A stretch of 50,599 nucleotides of DNA from Lachnospiraceae bacterium UBA7205 (GTDB lineage: Bacteria > Bacillota > Clostridia > Lachnospirales > Lachnospiraceae). Below the pieces are notes generated by a model, which made no database searches, was not told the origin of the DNA, and was given only the letters and a program-made list of their open reading frames with translations. Below, one piece after another: positions 47,948-50,599 of the stretch; positions within the stretch are counted from its first letter, which is position 1; each line of letters begins with the position of its first letter. Location: contig DKUL01000015.1 of NCBI GenBank assembly GCA_002490665.1, positions 1 through 50,599 on the forward strand. The letters are read 5' to 3'. Made by a program: the position numbers and the translations under genes.

Positions 47948-48730
47948 ATGAATTGCCATGAGATTATCGGAAAGCTGGAATCTCTTTCGCCGGCAGCATT
48001 TGCGGAGGACTGGGATAATATCGGCCTGCTTGCCGGAAGGCAGGATAAGGAAGTGGAGACCATATATATTGCCCTGGATGCCACGGATGAAGTGGTCGAG
48101 GAAGCAGTCCGCCTCGGGGCAGACATGCTGCTGACCCACCATCCGCTTATTTTTAAGAAGCTTGACAGGGTAACGACGGATGACTTTACCGGAAGGCGTA
48201 TCTGCCAGCTGATTAAAAATGATATAAGCTATTATGCGATGCATACCAATTTTGACGTGATGGGAATGGCGGATGCGGCTGCGGACGAACTTTCCCTGAA
48301 GGACAGGACAGTGCTCAATGTCACCTATGAAGACGACATCTCAAAAGAAGGGTGCGGCAGGGTTGGAAAGCTGAAAAAATGCATGAGTGTCGCGGAGCTT
48401 GCAGCGCTTGTGAAGGCAAGGTTCCATGTGCCAAACGTCAGGGTGTTCGGTGAGCTGGGAGATATTGCCGAGGTCGTGGCAGTGATGCCTGGTTCGGGCG
48501 GAGGTTACATAAAGGATGCGCTCAAAGCAGGCGCGGATGTGATGATAACAGGGGACATCGACCACCACGAGGGCATTGATGCGGTTGCACAGGGAATGAC
48601 AATTATTGACGCAGGGCATTACGGAATAGAGAAACTTTTCATATCATATATGGAGGAATATATCAGGAGGGAGCTGCCGGGACTCCGAATATATAAGGCG
48701 GAGATCAAGGAGCCTTTTGTAGTGGTATGA
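47948..48730 (+). CDS. Nif3-like dinuclear metal centre protein
   Basis: Nif3-family proteins form toroidal hexamers with a two-metal site; a role in the metabolism of GTP or folate precursors is suggested but unproven. The N-terminus WDNIGLLAGRQDKEVETIYIALDATDEVVEEA, LLTHHPLIFKKLDRV (metal-binding HH) and C-terminal GHYGIEKLFISYMEEYI contain the usual ligands. The length of 260 residues corresponds to the short form without the inserted PII-like domain. It lies 17 bases after trmK and matches Bacillus yqfO. Confidence 0.93.
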   Translation: MNCHEIIGKLESLSPAAFAEDWDNIGLLAGRQDKEVETIYIALDATDEVVEEAVRLGADMLLTHHPLIFKKLDRVTTDDFTGRRICQLIKNDISYYAMHTNFDVMGMADAAADELSLKDRTVLNVTYEDDISKEGCGRVGKLKKCMSVAELAALVKARFHVPNVRVFGELGDIAEVVAVMPGSGGGYIKDALKAGADVMITGDIDHHEGIDAVAQGMTIIDAGHYGIEKLFISYMEEYIRRELPGLRIYKAEIKEPFVVV

Positions 48731-48772
48731 AATGCTGCCTGAAACGGGCTGAATGGGAAAGGGGTATGACAG

Positions 48773-50446
48773 ATGGATGGAAAAAGACAGAGCTATACCG
48801 TCACAATCAATGGGGAATCAAAAACGTATCCGGTGGGAACAACCTTTGAAGAGATAGCCGGTGCATACCAGAAGGATTACCCGTGTCAGATTGCGCTTGC
48901 AGTCAGGAACGGTAAAATCAGGGAACTGTTCAAAAAAGTTGACAAGGACTGCACGGTGGAATTTCTGACGGTGGCTGACGATACCGGACACAAAACATAT
49001 AACCGCACGGCAACGATTATCCTTATGAAGGCAATCAATGATGTCATAGGGGCGGACAGGATTGAAAAAATAAAGATGGAGTTTGCTATCGGTAACGGCT
49101 ATTACTGTGCAAAAAAGGGCGATTTCGAGATAACGGACGAGGTTGTGGTAAAAATCAGGCAGAAGATGCAGGAGTATGTGGATAAGGACATCAGGATTAT
49201 AAAGAAATCCCTGCCCCTGGACGAGGCAAATGAACTGTTCCGGCAGCAGAAGATGACAGATAAGGTCAGCCTGTTCCGGTACAGGGGAAGCTCGACGGTC
49301 AACGTCTACAATCTTGACGGATATTATGATTACTATTATGGCTACATGCTCCCAAGCACCGGGTACGTGAAATATTTTGACCTGCAAAAATATGAGGATG
49401 GTCTGGTGCTCATCCTTCCAAACAAAAGCAGGACGACAGTGCTGGACGCTTTTCATCCGCTGCCGAAGCTGTTTAAGTCCATGGAGATTGCCTCGGAATG
49501 GGGAGAAAAGCTTGGGGTTGACACAGTGAGCGACCTCAATGACCAGATACGGATGGGGGGCTTAAACGAGCTGGTGCTTGTCCAGGAAGCGCTTCAGGAG
49601 CGGCGGATTAGCGAGATAGCGTCCGAGATTGTAAAGCGCGGCGGCATCAAATTCGTCATGATAGCTGGTCCATCTTCCTCCGGGAAAACGACTTTTTCCC
49701 ACAGGCTTTCCGTGCAGCTGCGGACACATGGGCTGACGCCGCATCCCATTGCTGCGGATGATTACTTTGTTGACCGGGAGAAAACGCCCAGACAGCCAAA
49801 CGGTGATTATGACTTTGAGTGCCTTGAGGCGATAGACACGCAGAAATTCAATGAGGACATGTGCGCCCTGCTTGCGGGAGAGCGGGTGGAGCTTCCCACA
49901 TTTAACTTTGTGACAGGAAAGCGCGAATACAGGGGGAACTTCAAGCAGCTTGGACCCGATGACATCCTTGTCATTGAGGGAATCCATGGGCTCAATGACA
50001 AAATGTCCTATGCGCTTCCGGCTGACAGCAAGTATAAAATTTATATCAGTGCACTGACAACGTTAAACATTGATGAACATAACCGGATTCCAACGACTGA
50101 CGGCAGGCTTTTGCGGCGCCTGGTGCGTGACGCAAGGACAAGGGGCGCCAGCGGCAAGCGCACGATACAGATGTGGCCATCCGTGCGGAGGGGGGAGACA
50201 GAGAACATTTTTCCGTTTCAGGAAAGTGCCGATGCCATGTTTAACTCGGCGCTGATTTATGAGCTTGCGGTGCTCAAGCCGTTTGCAGAACCACTGCTTT
50301 ACAGCATTGAAAAGGGCGAGCCTGAGTATTTTGAGGCGGTAAGGCTGTTAAAATTTTTAAGCTATTTCCTGGCAGTAGGAACAGAAGAACTTCCTAAGAA
50401 CTCAATCGTGAGGGAATTTGTGGGAGGAAGCTGTTTTAAGGTATAA
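48773..50446 (+). CDS. TGS-domain uridine kinase-like nucleoside kinase
   Basis: The 557-residue protein starts with a TGS domain (about 1-70, YTVTINGESKTYPVGTTFEEIAGAYQKDYPCQIALAVRNGKI) and a threonyl-tRNA synthetase-like second domain (about 75-190). The C-terminal half is a uridine kinase/phosphoribulokinase fold with P-loop GPSSSGKTTF (about 300-310) and ADDYFVDREKTPRQPNGDYDFECLEAID. Proteins of this architecture are annotated as nucleoside kinases; the substrate is not certain. It lies 42 bases after the Nif3 gene with GGAAAGGGG as ribosome site. Confidence 0.9.
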   Translation: MDGKRQSYTVTINGESKTYPVGTTFEEIAGAYQKDYPCQIALAVRNGKIRELFKKVDKDCTVEFLTVADDTGHKTYNRTATIILMKAINDVIGADRIEKIKMEFAIGNGYYCAKKGDFEITDEVVVKIRQKMQEYVDKDIRIIKKSLPLDEANELFRQQKMTDKVSLFRYRGSSTVNVYNLDGYYDYYYGYMLPSTGYVKYFDLQKYEDGLVLILPNKSRTTVLDAFHPLPKLFKSMEIASEWGEKLGVDTVSDLNDQIRMGGLNELVLVQEALQERRISEIASEIVKRGGIKFVMIAGPSSSGKTTFSHRLSVQLRTHGLTPHPIAADDYFVDREKTPRQPNGDYDFECLEAIDTQKFNEDMCALLAGERVELPTFNFVTGKREYRGNFKQLGPDDILVIEGIHGLNDKMSYALPADSKYKIYISALTTLNIDEHNRIPTTDGRLLRRLVRDARTRGASGKRTIQMWPSVRRGETENIFPFQESADAMFNSALIYELAVLKPFAEPLLYSIEKGEPEYFEAVRLLKFLSYFLAVGTEELPKNSIVREFVGGSCFKV

Positions 50447-50464
50447 AATTAGAAAATTTTTCTA

Positions 50465-50493
50465 TTGAAAAAAAAGATTGCGTGTTATATAAT
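50465..50493 (+). promoter_or_regulatory. Promoter of RNase P RNA
   Basis: TTGAAA (50465-50470) and TATAAT (50488-50493) are 17 bases apart, directly in front of the RNase P RNA. Confidence 0.8.
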
Positions 50494-50499
50494 GATACG

Positions 50500-50599
50500 G
50501 CAACTGTAGTAAATGATCGCGGCTCATCATAAGTTTTATGGTGGGGTGAGGAAAGTCCGGGCTTCACAGGGCAGGATGCCGGATAACGTCCGGTGGAGG
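50500..50599 (+). ncRNA. rnpB: RNase P RNA, 5' part (runs off the window)
   Basis: The sequence contains the universal RNase P core: GAGGAAAGTCCGGGCTTCAC, then AGGGCAGGATGCCGGATAAC and GTCCGG. GAGGAAAGTCCGGGC is the CR-I region. Only about 100 bases of roughly 350-400 are present. The 5' end is estimated from the promoter. Confidence 0.93.

Overview
The window looks like a chromosomal segment of a Gram-positive, low-to-mid GC anaerobe of the Clostridia, most likely Lachnospiraceae (Roseburia/Butyrivibrio/Eubacterium-like). This is inferred from strong AGGAGG ribosome sites, a CBS-type family II pyrophosphatase, a DnaG-SigA-TrmK-Nif3 housekeeping block, a uronate operon, a GH3 enzyme with permuted domains, and tRNAs with A at the wobble position. 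No name for the organism can be read from the sequence.

Layout. 1-6.2 kb: a CBS-pyrophosphatase, tRNA-Pro(AGG), a candidate small RNA, the GTPase HflX, a DUF3810 membrane zincin and a DUF2974 alpha/beta hydrolase. 6.2-12.3 kb: a galacturonate/tagaturonate operon (uxaB, uxaA, kdgK, an SDR dehydrogenase, kdgA fused to a VOC-like domain) with cre-like sites in front and a terminator behind. 12.3-14.2 kb: small genes (an unknown protein, a HIT protein, an HPr-like protein without the active histidine) and two tRNA-Leu genes. 14.2-17.0 kb: an AT-rich islet at the 3' end of tRNA-Leu(AAG). It consists of two cassettes of about 1.4 kb, each closed by a copy of the last 20 bases of the tRNA and each filled with toxin-antitoxin genes (DinJ/YafQ plus an ADP-ribosyltransferase-like protein; a RelE/ParE pair plus VapB with a truncated VapC). 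No integrase is present.

17.2-23.3 kb: a helical-repeat protein, a cell-surface operon (glycosyltransferase, papain-like hydrolase, flippase), then a scrap zone with a truncated Rpn nuclease, a 164-bp palindromic MITE-like element in the leader of a SUFU-domain gene, a truncated radical SAM gene and a NUDIX hydrolase. 23.5-31.7 kb: a BcrAB-like ABC transporter, an AraC/GyrI regulator, a two-component system whose kinase has no membrane segment, a serine hydrolase, a CPBP protease and a HIT protein. 31.7-38.5 kb: carbohydrate use (AraC regulator divergent from a GH13 enzyme, a MATE transporter, a GH3 beta-glucosidase). 38.6-41.9 kb: a hybrid sensor kinase and a stand-alone receiver. 41.97 kb: a second identical tRNA-Leu(AAG). 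42.1-50.6 kb: a lipoprotein, dgt, dnaG, rpoD, trmK, a Nif3 gene, a uridine-kinase-like gene and the 5' part of RNase P RNA, which runs off the end.

The most unusual part is the tRNA-Leu(AAG) islet. Its tRNA-end repeats, the conserved 85 bp in front of each repeat and the cargo suggest small non-autonomous integrating cassettes carrying toxin-antitoxin genes.
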